Below are positions 10,063-19,105 of a stretch of 64,000 nucleotides of DNA, piece after piece. The notes below the pieces were generated by a model. That model ran no database searches. It worked only from the letters and a program-made list of their open reading frames with translations, and was not told the DNA's origin. Each line of letters opens with the position of its first letter. The stretch's first letter is position 1. A program made the translations under genes and the position numbers. Source of the stretch: Legionella gresilensis (lineage in GTDB: Bacteria; Pseudomonadota; Gammaproteobacteria; Legionellales; Legionellaceae). The stretch is taken from contig NZ_CAAAHX010000003.1 of NCBI RefSeq assembly GCF_900639865.1, forward strand, positions 124,001-188,000, in the 5' to 3' direction.

Positions 10063-11556
10063 GTGGAAAATACTATTAAACAACCACCAGCATTACGAGT
10101 TTTCTTTGCCACTGAAATGTGGGAGCGTTACGGCTTTTATGTTGTTCAGTCTCTCCTTGCTTTATATATGGCCTTACATTTTAAATGGCCAGACAAGCAG
10201 GTTTATGCCTTAGTAGGTTCGTTTACAGCCCTTACCTATCTTTCGCCCATTATTGGAGGTTGGATTGCTGATCAATTGCTTGGTCAAAAACGAACTATCC
10301 TTACCGGCGCTTTCTTTTTATTTATTAGTTATATTGCTTTAGCTTTTGTCACCTCTACGCAAGGCTTGATTACAGCTTTAGCAGGGGTAGCCGTCGGCAC
10401 CGGATTACTTAAACCTAACATTTCTTCATTATTGGGTAACGCCTACGATACTGATGCACCACAGAAAGAGCGTGGGTTTACTATTTTTTATATGGGTATA
10501 ACGTCAGGGATTATATTAGGCACCACATTACCTAGTTACTTAAATCTCTACTTTGGTTGGCCTGTTGCTTTTACAAGTGCCGCTTTCGGTATGATCATTG
10601 CAGCTTTAGTATTTACTATGGGTGCTAAACGCTATAATATTTGCGACTATCAACCTTATCAATACTCCTCTAATAAAATCATTAAAGCTGCTTTATTAAT
10701 TGCTGTTCTTTGGTCTATCTCCTTTTTCATTTTATTTTATCCTCATTTTGCTGATTTAGCATTTGGCTTTGTTGTGTTATTGTCTCTAAGTTATCTCATT
10801 TTGACCTATATTCATGAACCCGCTAAGCAAGCCAATCAAACCATGGTTATAAGCCTGCTTTGTATTATCTCAGTTATGTTTTGGGCCTTTTATTTTCAAA
10901 TGTTTTTATCCTTAACTTTATTTATTGCCCGGGTTGTTAAACCTACTTTATTAGGTATAAAGTTCCCCCCACCTTATTATGTAAGCATTCAAAGTTTTGG
11001 CATGTTATTTTTTGGCTATTTTATGTCTAAAAATAAAAAGAAGTTAACGCTTGAGCAAAGTGGCATAAGGACTGGTAATAAATTTTTACTGGCTATGTGT
11101 TTTACAACATTAGCTTATGTTTTTATTCTTTTAGTTTGCCATTTTTCTGAAAATTCTAATGTCTTATTATCGCCTTTACTTTTTATACCTACTTATTTAT
11201 TAATTTCAATTGCAGAATTATTACTTTCACCAGTTGGACTTGCAGCAATAACGACATTGGCTAGCCGAGAAAAAGTAAGTACTATGATGGGCATTTTCTT
11301 TGTTTCCTTAGGAATTGGCGCCTATTTATCGGGTAAATTGGCTAACCTTACGGCCATTGCCCCAGAGTCAATGACTATTGTTGAACTAAAACAGCATTAC
11401 AGCCATACTTTTACTCACATGTTTACGGTATTACTAAGTGCAACTGCGATTTGTATGGTACTCAATAAAATAATTAAGTTTTTACTGGTAAAGTATGCTA
11501 ATTATTCTACTTCTTTTACCAAAACGCCTTCGAACACTTCGATGAGTAATGTTTAG
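10063..11556 (+). CDS. Proton-dependent oligopeptide (POT/PTR) transporter
   Basis: A 497-residue inner-membrane protein with about 12-14 hydrophobic segments that imports di- and tripeptides with protons. The ExxER proton-coupling motif is at the N-terminus in FATEMWERYGFY, followed by the PTR2 signature region (TYLSPIIGGWIADQLLGQKR) and the GLLKPNISSLLGN loop. The start is a GTG; an in-frame TAA six bases upstream rules out a longer form, and the next ATG would cut the ExxER motif. The ribosome site is weak. Peptide and amino acid uptake suits an organism that uses amino acids for carbon, matching hutUH nearby. It stands alone. Confidence 0.9.
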   Translation: MENTIKQPPALRVFFATEMWERYGFYVVQSLLALYMALHFKWPDKQVYALVGSFTALTYLSPIIGGWIADQLLGQKRTILTGAFFLFISYIALAFVTSTQGLITALAGVAVGTGLLKPNISSLLGNAYDTDAPQKERGFTIFYMGITSGIILGTTLPSYLNLYFGWPVAFTSAAFGMIIAALVFTMGAKRYNICDYQPYQYSSNKIIKAALLIAVLWSISFFILFYPHFADLAFGFVVLLSLSYLILTYIHEPAKQANQTMVISLLCIISVMFWAFYFQMFLSLTLFIARVVKPTLLGIKFPPPYYVSIQSFGMLFFGYFMSKNKKKLTLEQSGIRTGNKFLLAMCFTTLAYVFILLVCHFSENSNVLLSPLLFIPTYLLISIAELLLSPVGLAAITTLASREKVSTMMGIFFVSLGIGAYLSGKLANLTAIAPESMTIVELKQHYSHTFTHMFTVLLSATAICMVLNKIIKFLLVKYANYSTSFTKTPSNTSMSNV

Positions 11557-11700
11557 CAATTAACTATAAATTTCTTATTACCAACTTTATTCTAAATATT
11601 TTATATAATTCATTGTGAGCAAATTTAATCTTAAATGCTTAATATTTCATTAATCTTCGCCTGCTAAACTAGCCGGCTTTAAAAATAGATTGGTAAAAAA

Positions 11701-14700
11701 ATGTTAAGTTCAAAGCTACTAGATTTAATCAATAATATAAACCAACCTAATGAAATTTTAATTAAACTTCGCGAAGAAAATTTTATAGCGACTGAGCTTA
11801 CTGATGAAGGTGATTCGGTATTGCATATATTAGCTAAGTCTAAGCATGCGGGAGACATGAATTTTCTAGATTATGTGCAAACACTAGTAAAAGCCGAAGC
11901 CCCACTAAATATTATTGATAAAGAAGGTAATAGTTTTCTGAATTATTATCTTCAGCATAATTCTTTTTATACAAGTAAAGTTTTGGATTTCTTATTTGAT
12001 AATGAAGAATTTGATATTAATCAGCAATTACAAGGAGATTTAACACTTTTCGAATTAATCTCGAATTCAAATTTTTACCAGCAACAAGAATCAATCAAAA
12101 GATTGATAGAGCATAAAGATTTTAATCCTAATCAAAAAACTTCTCAACATAATTCAATATTACTGCATATGCTTTCAGAAAATTCGTATTCTTACCGAGA
12201 GTACATTCCTGTTATAGCTAAAAATGCAAAAACAAATCCCAATATCAAAAATAATAATGGCCAAACTGCGTTAGCACAATTTTTATCTAATGATAAATAT
12301 AAAGATCAAGAATTAATTAATATATTAATTAACCATGAACAGTTTAACGTTCATATTTTAGATAATGAGGGCAATAACTATCTACAATTAGCAATTCTTC
12401 ATTGTCAGCATTCAGCTGAAGACGTTGCTGAATTATTTATAAAGAAAGGGATTAATGTTTTATATAGAAATAAGGACGGTAAATCTGTAATTGATTTGAT
12501 TAAAGAAAATAAGGCAGGTCGATCAGAATACGCTAATACAGCATTGCTTTTAAATATTTTAAAACTCCATCCACCTTTATTTTTTGAAAATAACTTAAAT
12601 AATAAAACTATTTTAAGTGAATTATTAAGAAGTTCAGACTACAGCATTACATCCGAATTTAAAAATATTCTTGAACTATGTAAAAATCAAGAAGAACATA
12701 GCGAGCTTGTTAAAAAGATTATATCAGAATGCTTTGATGATTTTCGTCAAAATCGCTTATCAGAGTCAACAATCATAACTTTATCTAAAGCTCTGGTTGA
12801 AGCAAATATTGATTTGGATATTGAATTTTGTTTAGCTTCCGTCGCACTTAGTAATCCCTTTTTTGAACGTGATGATCTATATAGCACCCTTAAAAAAATC
12901 AAACCAAAACCTGATATAAATTTGATTCATACTCACATAAAGAAACTCACTAAAGAAAATAGTTCAGAACAATTACAGGCGATAAATTATATCACTGAAT
13001 CAGCTTTTAGTCTGGACTGCTTTGATGATGATATGCTGGCCTGGGAAGAAAGATATTTGCAGTCTAAAAGTAGTTCGAGTTCTATTAGAGATTTCAAAAT
13101 GTTTGGCCATTTATTTTCCTTAAGTGGTTCAATATCAGTCAATAATAGCCTTACTAGTCTTACCGGAAGTAATTACAATGATACCGCGCCCTTTCTAGCA
13201 CATTTAATGAATGCATTTGTAAAAGATTGTGAGATAAAAGGAAAAAACACTGACTATCTTGGTGCTATAAAACAAGTAAGAAATATGACAATAAAAGCCA
13301 TGCGCTTTTATTTTTTATCTAAGTCCTGGAGCGGTTATTACTCATTGATCAAGGCTTCTAAGAACAGCTTATTTTCCTCTATCATAGATGACAGTAAAAA
13401 TATAGGGGCAGAAATAATTACTGGTTGGACTGAACATGCAATAGACCTTATCATCAAACAAGATGATTTTTATCGTAATAATGGAGGTGGTTGTAGTATG
13501 GATGCTACCACGGAGCATTATAAAATTTCTAAGATAGATAATTTAACTGATTCTGTCATCGATAAGCTTTATCACGAAAGTGATCGTGAATCAAATAAAC
13601 CCTATATTCAACGAGAATTGCATGAGCTTTTAGGTTTAATATTTCACGAAGCCATTGCTGGAAAATTTCAAACAGTTGGCAATTGTAGCCTTGCAAGTAT
13701 GCTAATCGCTTTGAAAGTAAAATATCGATTGTTTTTACCTGAAGAAATTGCAGATAAATTATATGCAGATACTATCTTATTTTTTGAACAATTCTATTTA
13801 GCAGAATTCATTTCATGCTATGCTAAACATCCTCTTCTTCCGCATTTATTAATGCGCTTAATTGTGCAAAAATTAGTTCCTGAAAAAAAAGACGAAGCTG
13901 TAAAAGACTTAATAAAAATCCATTTTACTTCTGAAGTAAGCCAAGAGATCATGCAAGCTGAATTCATGTTGTACCTGTGGAAACAAGGATTTAAAGGCGC
14001 TTCTTCAGAACAAGTCACTAAGCAAATACAGTCTCTTGGTATTACTTTAAATCCTAACCTAAATCCTCGTTTGATAATACTTGATCATTTTCTTAATGAT
14101 AAAGTAACCGATGATGACTTAAACGAAATAAGTTCATGGTCATTAGAAAAACAAACATTTCAAGGCTATCCCTTATTACATTTTGCGGTAAAAAATAACA
14201 ATTTAAAACTTACAGCATCACTTATTAAAATATTCCCGCAAACAGTTAATGTAACTAACTGGTATGATCAGGAAGCTTTGTGTTTAGTAAATTCGGTTGA
14301 AATGATTGATCTCTTAATTAAAGCAGGTGCAAGTACCTCTAAGATGGATTTTGATAACCCTTTAGACTATGCGATTAAAGCAAACAGGGCAGATCTGGTT
14401 GAAACCTTACTAAAACATAAGGCTAAAACAAGTGAGTACAGCGCCTATTATGCTGGCAGTAAAGATCCCAAAATTTTACATTTACTTATGGATTTTTATC
14501 CAGGAGTTGTAACTAAACCGACACATAACTACAGTACTGCTATTCACGCTGCAGCCAGAAGTGGTAATAACGAAAATATTACTAACTTGATCTATTATGG
14601 TGGTATAAGTCCAGACGCTTGTGATGTAAATGGCACTACACCTTCCGTGTTAGCATTACAAAATGGACATCCTGAAACGGTAATTTTATTGTCCCAATAT

Positions 14701-15435
14701 CAAGGTACGTTATTTAAATCTCCTTATCGGGGCGATTCTTTAGCCAGTATGACCAAAGATGAAAAGTTGAGAGGGATGATTGAATGCAAGAAAAAAGAGA
14801 GAGTAGAAGATCTTGCTTATTTTGAAAAATTTAAGGCTAGTAATCCAGGTATCATTCAGGAAGATATAGATAATCTAATTGTGGCTATTCGTTTAAATGA
14901 CGTGCATGCTATTCGTGGCTGCTTAATTGCATTCCCACATATTAAAGTAACCAATTGCAGTAATCTCTATTGTACAACACCTTTAACAGATGCAATACGA
15001 AACATCGCTGGAAAAAAGGGAAAAGAATATGAAGAGGCTTTTGAAATTGTTAAAATGCTTTTAAAAACGCCAAGCATTAATATTAATGCAACCATGGGGT
15101 CAACCGAGCCTATCTTATTTATGGCAACATCGATTGGTGATGTAGCCGTTCTTGATTTATTTTTAGCTGATCCTAAATTAGAGATCAATAAACAAGATAA
15201 TGTTGGTTATACTGCACTCCATGATGCGGTAGAACGCGGCCACTTAGCCTGTGTTAAGCGTTTATTACAAGATAAGCGCATTGATACTACTATTGTTAAT
15301 AATGCAAATGAAACTGTTTTAGATTTGCAAAGCTCTAAATACCAAACAACTAAATGCCAAGATGAAGTGGCTAGGTATCAGCAACGTATGATGAAAGACG
15401 AATATAGCAATGCATTTTCAGCTACGTTTTCTTAA
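11701..15435 (+). CDS. Large ankyrin-repeat protein, candidate Dot/Icm effector
   Basis: A 1244-residue soluble protein without signal peptide. Degenerate ankyrin repeats occupy about residues 30-290 (GDSVLHILAKSKHAGD, NNGQTALAQFL). A region of ~450 residues (~330-780) has no repeat pattern and contains the turn TVGNCSLAS at 658-666, with C662. Ankyrin repeats return at ~785-1230, clearest as GYTALHDAVERGHLACVKRL. Ankyrin proteins of this layout are common Legionella effectors, acting as host-protein binding scaffolds beside an enzymatic domain; that role is inferred from family habit. The middle region is the part most likely to carry catalysis. The gene is monocistronic and ends at a strong hairpin shared with the convergent exporter gene. 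Confidence 0.82.
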   Translation: MLSSKLLDLINNINQPNEILIKLREENFIATELTDEGDSVLHILAKSKHAGDMNFLDYVQTLVKAEAPLNIIDKEGNSFLNYYLQHNSFYTSKVLDFLFDNEEFDINQQLQGDLTLFELISNSNFYQQQESIKRLIEHKDFNPNQKTSQHNSILLHMLSENSYSYREYIPVIAKNAKTNPNIKNNNGQTALAQFLSNDKYKDQELINILINHEQFNVHILDNEGNNYLQLAILHCQHSAEDVAELFIKKGINVLYRNKDGKSVIDLIKENKAGRSEYANTALLLNILKLHPPLFFENNLNNKTILSELLRSSDYSITSEFKNILELCKNQEEHSELVKKIISECFDDFRQNRLSESTIITLSKALVEANIDLDIEFCLASVALSNPFFERDDLYSTLKKIKPKPDINLIHTHIKKLTKENSSEQLQAINYITESAFSLDCFDDDMLAWEERYLQSKSSSSSIRDFKMFGHLFSLSGSISVNNSLTSLTGSNYNDTAPFLAHLMNAFVKDCEIKGKNTDYLGAIKQVRNMTIKAMRFYFLSKSWSGYYSLIKASKNSLFSSIIDDSKNIGAEIITGWTEHAIDLIIKQDDFYRNNGGGCSMDATTEHYKISKIDNLTDSVIDKLYHESDRESNKPYIQRELHELLGLIFHEAIAGKFQTVGNCSLASMLIALKVKYRLFLPEEIADKLYADTILFFEQFYLAEFISCYAKHPLLPHLLMRLIVQKLVPEKKDEAVKDLIKIHFTSEVSQEIMQAEFMLYLWKQGFKGASSEQVTKQIQSLGITLNPNLNPRLIILDHFLNDKVTDDDLNEISSWSLEKQTFQGYPLLHFAVKNNNLKLTASLIKIFPQTVNVTNWYDQEALCLVNSVEMIDLLIKAGASTSKMDFDNPLDYAIKANRADLVETLLKHKAKTSEYSAYYAGSKDPKILHLLMDFYPGVVTKPTHNYSTAIHAAARSGNNENITNLIYYGGISPDACDVNGTTPSVLALQNGHPETVILLSQYQGTLFKSPYRGDSLASMTKDEKLRGMIECKKKERVEDLAYFEKFKASNPGIIQEDIDNLIVAIRLNDVHAIRGCLIAFPHIKVTNCSNLYCTTPLTDAIRNIAGKKGKEYEEAFEIVKMLLKTPSININATMGSTEPILFMATSIGDVAVLDLFLADPKLEINKQDNVGYTALHDAVERGHLACVKRLLQDKRIDTTIVNNANETVLDLQSSKYQTTKCQDEVARYQQRMMKDEYSNAFSATFS

Positions 15436-15442
15436 GAAAAGC

Positions 15443-15476
15443 TATTAAGCTAATTATTGTAATAATTAGCTTAATA
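15443..15476. terminator. Bidirectional hairpin between convergent genes
   Basis: A perfect 16-base inverted repeat, TATTAAGCTAATTATT and its complement, separated by GT, lies just after the ankyrin gene stop and ahead of the convergent LysE-type gene. The stem is AT-rich, so it is weaker than a classic terminator, but the position supports transcription termination in both directions. Confidence 0.6.
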
Positions 15477-15520
15477 TTCTAAATTTAGCGTAATTTAATG
15501 GCGCTCTATTATATTTGAAT

Positions 15521-16135
15521 CTATATGACAAACTTATAAAAAGTTGCTATAGCAAACATAATTATAATGATGCCCATTATTAATTCGACCTGGTGGATTT
15601 TATTAATAAAAATAGTTTTAATTTTCTTATCACAAAAATAAGCTACGAAACTAAACCAGGCAAAAGTAGTTATACCAATACTTGCTAAGACAATAATCTG
15701 AAAAAATTTATTAAGACTCATAAATAAAGGCAAAATAGAGGTAAAGAAAAGCGTAATTTTGATATTGGTTAGATTCGTAATAAAGCCAGTGAAAAATGAT
15801 TTTTTTAATTGAATAGGCGCAGGTTTATAATAAGCCCTCCTATCAGAAAAATAAAATTTAAGGATCAAACTAAAACCAATATAAAATAAATAGAGAAGCC
15901 CCAACGATATAAATAAAAAATAAAGCTTTGGGTAATTTTTATTAATAGCTGAGCCTAATAAAAAACTTATTAGGCCATTTAGTAACATGCCAGTAGCAAT
16001 ACCACTGGCACATAAAACCCCTGCTTTTCTTCCATTTGTAAGACTTGTATTCAAAGCTATGGCAAAATCTGGCCCAGGCAAAGCTACAAATCCCAAATGT
16101 AGTAACAAGATGCTGATAACTATGGAAAACATCAC
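15521..16135 (-). CDS. LysE/RhtB-family amino acid exporter
   Basis: A 204-residue inner-membrane protein with about six hydrophobic segments. The N-terminus carries the family signature (LGFVALPGPDFAIALNTSL), including the GPDF turn, and the G-x-A-x-G segment ASGIATGM. Members export amino acids or their derivatives (lysine, homoserine lactone, threonine, cysteine metabolites). It follows the SHMT-like gene by 17 bases on the same strand, so the two are probably one operon, suggesting that the exported compound is made or broken by that enzyme. The actual substrate is unknown. Confidence 0.85.
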   Translation of the reverse strand: MMFSIVISILLLHLGFVALPGPDFAIALNTSLTNGRKAGVLCASGIATGMLLNGLISFLLGSAINKNYPKLYFLFISLGLLYLFYIGFSLILKFYFSDRRAYYKPAPIQLKKSFFTGFITNLTNIKITLFFTSILPLFMSLNKFFQIIVLASIGITTFAWFSFVAYFCDKKIKTIFINKIHQVELIMGIIIIMFAIATFYKFVI

Positions 16136-16152
16136 ATTCCTTAAAATAAAGA

Positions 16153-17526
16153 TTAGACTAAGCTATCTACAAAAGACTCATGTTTTCTATGTATGTTTAT
16201 ATTCTGATTACATAAATTTTGTTTAATATAAATAATCTCTTCCTTAACTTCTTGCTCTATTTTAGGATTTAATTCAAATTTCTTTTTATCTATGTATTGC
16301 GTTGCAGAAAGTATCTTATCTACAATATCAACACAGGCTATTACACCTTCTTTTTCCATACCCTGATATGCAATCGTATTGGTGCCAAACCTAATTCCGC
16401 TTGTAACAAAAACAGAATGTTGATCTTCTGGAATTCTATTTTTATTTACAATAACTCGACATTGTTCTAATGCCTTTTCAGCAACAAATCCAGTCATTGC
16501 TTTTGAAGAAAAAACATCTACGAGCACCATATGTGTATCTGTTCCTCCAGCCACAACTCGATATCCTTTTTCGGTTAATGCATTAGCCAAGTATTTTGCA
16601 TTTTTTTGTACTCGTTTCATCATAGGCAGAAAAGTATCATTTGATAATATTTCTCCAAACATAACAGTCTTAGCAGTAACCGAAGCCAAGTTAGGTGCAC
16701 CTTGAATACCTGGAAAAATACTATTTTGAACAAGGTTAGCTAGTGTTTTACCATTAACAATAGTATCAGCGTCTTTACCCATTAAAATTAAACCGCCCCG
16801 AGGACCATATAATTGCTTAGACGTACTAGTGACAACAAAATGCGCATCATCAATAGGGCTAGGTATGAGTTCAGCAGCAATTAAGCCGGCTATATGCGAA
16901 ATATCGGCTAACAAATAACTTCCTACCTCATCAGCGATTTCGCGAAAAATCTTATAATCAATAAGTCTAGGATAAGCACTAGCACCACAAATAATAAGTT
17001 TTGGTTGATGCGTTTTTGCTAAAGCTCTTACTTCATCGTAATCAATTAAACCTTCTGAATTGACCCCATATGAGACTGCATTAAAGTATTTACCTGAAAT
17101 AGAAGCTTTCGCGCCATGGGTTAAATGTCCCCCTGCATCAAGGTGCATTCCCAATATGGTGTCGTTAGCATTTAGTAAACTAAAAAGTAGCCCATTATTA
17201 GCAATGGCTGCACTTAAGGGTTGAACATTAGCATAGCGTGCTTTAAAAACTAGCTTTGCTCTTTCAATAGCTAAGTGCTCTATTTGATCAATCACTTCAC
17301 ATCCAGCATGAAAACGATTCCCGATATATCCTTCTAAAGTTAGATTAGTAATATCACTAGTACTGGCAGCAATAACGGACGGATAAGCGACACCGGATGA
17401 AGCAACTAAAATAAGTGAGTTATCCTGTCTTTGATGCTCTTCTTTTATAAGATTAAATAAGTGGGGATCTTGTTTCGCTAATGATTCAAAGCAGTCTTTA
17501 ATATAAGGTAAGAATTTATTTTGCAT
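16153..17526 (-). CDS. Serine hydroxymethyltransferase-like PLP enzyme, divergent
   Basis: A 457-residue fold-type I PLP enzyme that aligns with GlyA along its whole length (NVQPLSAAIAN, LDAGGHLTHGAKASISGKY, YGPRGGLILMG, FVTSGIRFGT). PLP residues are kept: K237 as Schiff-base lysine, D208 and H211 in ADISHIAGL. Residues tied to SHMT chemistry or folate are not: the glutamate of the ASEN motif is S44 in VASSGV, the two tyrosines of KRYYGG are F72-H73 in NRFHAG, and the histidine before the lysine is S236. It is ~40 residues longer than GlyA at the C-terminus. This is probably a folate-independent aldolase or transaldolase-like paralogue rather than the housekeeping enzyme. It is co-oriented with a LysE exporter 17 bases downstream. 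Confidence 0.8.
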   Translation of the reverse strand: MQNKFLPYIKDCFESLAKQDPHLFNLIKEEHQRQDNSLILVASSGVAYPSVIAASTSDITNLTLEGYIGNRFHAGCEVIDQIEHLAIERAKLVFKARYANVQPLSAAIANNGLLFSLLNANDTILGMHLDAGGHLTHGAKASISGKYFNAVSYGVNSEGLIDYDEVRALAKTHQPKLIICGASAYPRLIDYKIFREIADEVGSYLLADISHIAGLIAAELIPSPIDDAHFVVTSTSKQLYGPRGGLILMGKDADTIVNGKTLANLVQNSIFPGIQGAPNLASVTAKTVMFGEILSNDTFLPMMKRVQKNAKYLANALTEKGYRVVAGGTDTHMVLVDVFSSKAMTGFVAEKALEQCRVIVNKNRIPEDQHSVFVTSGIRFGTNTIAYQGMEKEGVIACVDIVDKILSATQYIDKKKFELNPKIEQEVKEEIIYIKQNLCNQNINIHRKHESFVDSLV

Positions 17527-17752
17527 GCCAACTCTCTATTTTTATTATAATTTTTCTCGCAGTCTATTAAATTAAAAATGCTTAAGTCAAGGAAATAGTG
17601 ATCTAATTATAGGATGTATAAATTTAAAAATAACACTTTTTCAAAAAATTGAACAAATCTCAAACTAAGTAAAATTTAATATTTAAATTAAAAGATAATA
17701 GGTATAATTTCATAATAGATAGTTAAAGAACCGTCTTACACTAGGGATTAAT

Positions 17753-18061
17753 ATGCAGCTTATAGAATTATTTTTACCCGTTTACGATAATAAAAAGAAA
17801 AAATTCTCCGAGAAATTATTCAAACAAACTTATGATGAATTAATAAAAGAATTTGGCGGCTTAACTGCTTATACGCGTGCACCTATGCAAGGGTTTTGGC
17901 AAAAGGAGGATGACAAAATTGTAGTAGATGAGTTAATTATATTTGAAATTATGGATGATCATTTTTCTTTTGATTGGTGGCATAATTATCGCATCTCTTT
18001 GGAGAAGCGCTTTCAGCAAGAACAATTAATTATTCGTACTCATCCACTGACATTAATATAG
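17753..18061 (+). CDS. Small conserved hypothetical protein (102 aa)
   Basis: A 102-residue soluble protein with no signal peptide. Its pattern, an N-terminal beta strand (MQLIELFLPVYDN), a central GGLTAYTRAPMQG and a C-terminal WWHNYRISLEKRF, looks like a compact alpha/beta domain. I recall similar ~100-residue hypothetical proteins scattered in bacteria but know no function. The ATG follows an AGGGA site. It is divergent from the SHMT-like gene, with 226 bases between, and convergent with the F-box gene. Confidence 0.65.
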   Translation: MQLIELFLPVYDNKKKKFSEKLFKQTYDELIKEFGGLTAYTRAPMQGFWQKEDDKIVVDELIIFEIMDDHFSFDWWHNYRISLEKRFQQEQLIIRTHPLTLI

Positions 18062-18109
18062 GTAGATAATAAATATAGGTTGAGTTTAAACGCAACTTAC
18101 AATAAATTT

Positions 18110-18829
18110 TCAGCAAATAGTGCAGCTTTTGAAATTAAAATAATGATTTTCTTTTTTAAAGCTAGCATAATTTACTGTCCCATAGTCACGAAATTTTTCT
18201 TTTTCCTGCAAATGAATTTTCAATGTTCCTTCTAATGGTATTACATCAAGTCTCTTTGCCTCAAAAAATTCAATATTTCTAGAGCGCTCATTTAAATCAT
18301 ATCTAGTAGAACGACAATTAGGATTAATAATTATATTTTCATTTTTTTTACTACAAAGGTTTACTTCCTTTAAATAAATAACTTTAAAAATAGCAGGCTG
18401 AAATGCTTCTTCACCGTTGTTTAAATGGCTTCCAGTTCTTAAAAACCTAGAATATTCATAGGCATTTTCTTTATTCTGAAAAAGCCGTAGGTTTTCAATA
18501 TTTTTTCCACTAAAGGAGTCATATATCTCTGCAGGAGGGATATTTTTTCTATAGGTAAATTGTGGATACAAGTCTAAAATATAATGGCTAGGTGTATTAT
18601 CAGAAAATTGGATAGGATTCCCTACTGTATAAAAAACATTAAATTTATATTTTTTAGCTAATTCATTAATTTTTTCAGTGGAATATTCTTTTAATTTTTT
18701 ATTTGTGATAGCAATCGTACGTAGTTCTTTTTGATTAAAGAAGCTAAACAAATAACTTCGCACATCTCGCGGTAATTTAGTTAAAATATTTTCTTCTGTT
18801 GAACTATCATTATTATCAGTTACTTTCAT
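18110..18829 (-). CDS. F-box protein, candidate effector
   Basis: A 239-residue soluble protein. Residues ~15-50 fit an F-box: LTKLPRDVRSYLFSFFNQ, then LRTIAITNKKLKEYS, with the Leu-Pro start and hydrophobic spacing that bind host Skp1. F-box domains are eukaryotic; in Legionella they occur in effectors such as AnkB and LegU1 that recruit the host SCF ubiquitin ligase. Residues 60-239 have no recognised domain (GTLKIHLQEKEKFRDYG) and would be the substrate-binding part. The gene stands alone between AT-rich spacers. The F-box call rests on pattern only; translocation is inference. Confidence 0.7.
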   Translation of the reverse strand: MKVTDNNDSSTEENILTKLPRDVRSYLFSFFNQKELRTIAITNKKLKEYSTEKINELAKKYKFNVFYTVGNPIQFSDNTPSHYILDLYPQFTYRKNIPPAEIYDSFSGKNIENLRLFQNKENAYEYSRFLRTGSHLNNGEEAFQPAIFKVIYLKEVNLCSKKNENIIINPNCRSTRYDLNERSRNIEFFEAKRLDVIPLEGTLKIHLQEKEKFRDYGTVNYASFKKENHYFNFKSCTIC

Positions 18830-19105
18830 TATATTTTACACCTATTAATATATGGGCATATCTCTCCTTAGAAAATTTCACCAATTTTACTTTAGATTTT
18901 CTTCCAATCAAACTTATATTAGCAAGTATTGAAATGACTTACTCATTTTCATTTTCTATTATGAAGAAATAGGCAGATATATCTATTCCTCTATAAGCAC
19001 CACAACTTTTTGTAGAATACTTTTTACATGTATAAATTGAAAAAAGGATAAGCATTGTAGTAGATTTTAGCTATTAAAAAATGTCATTTATTGATAGCTT
19101 GTTGT

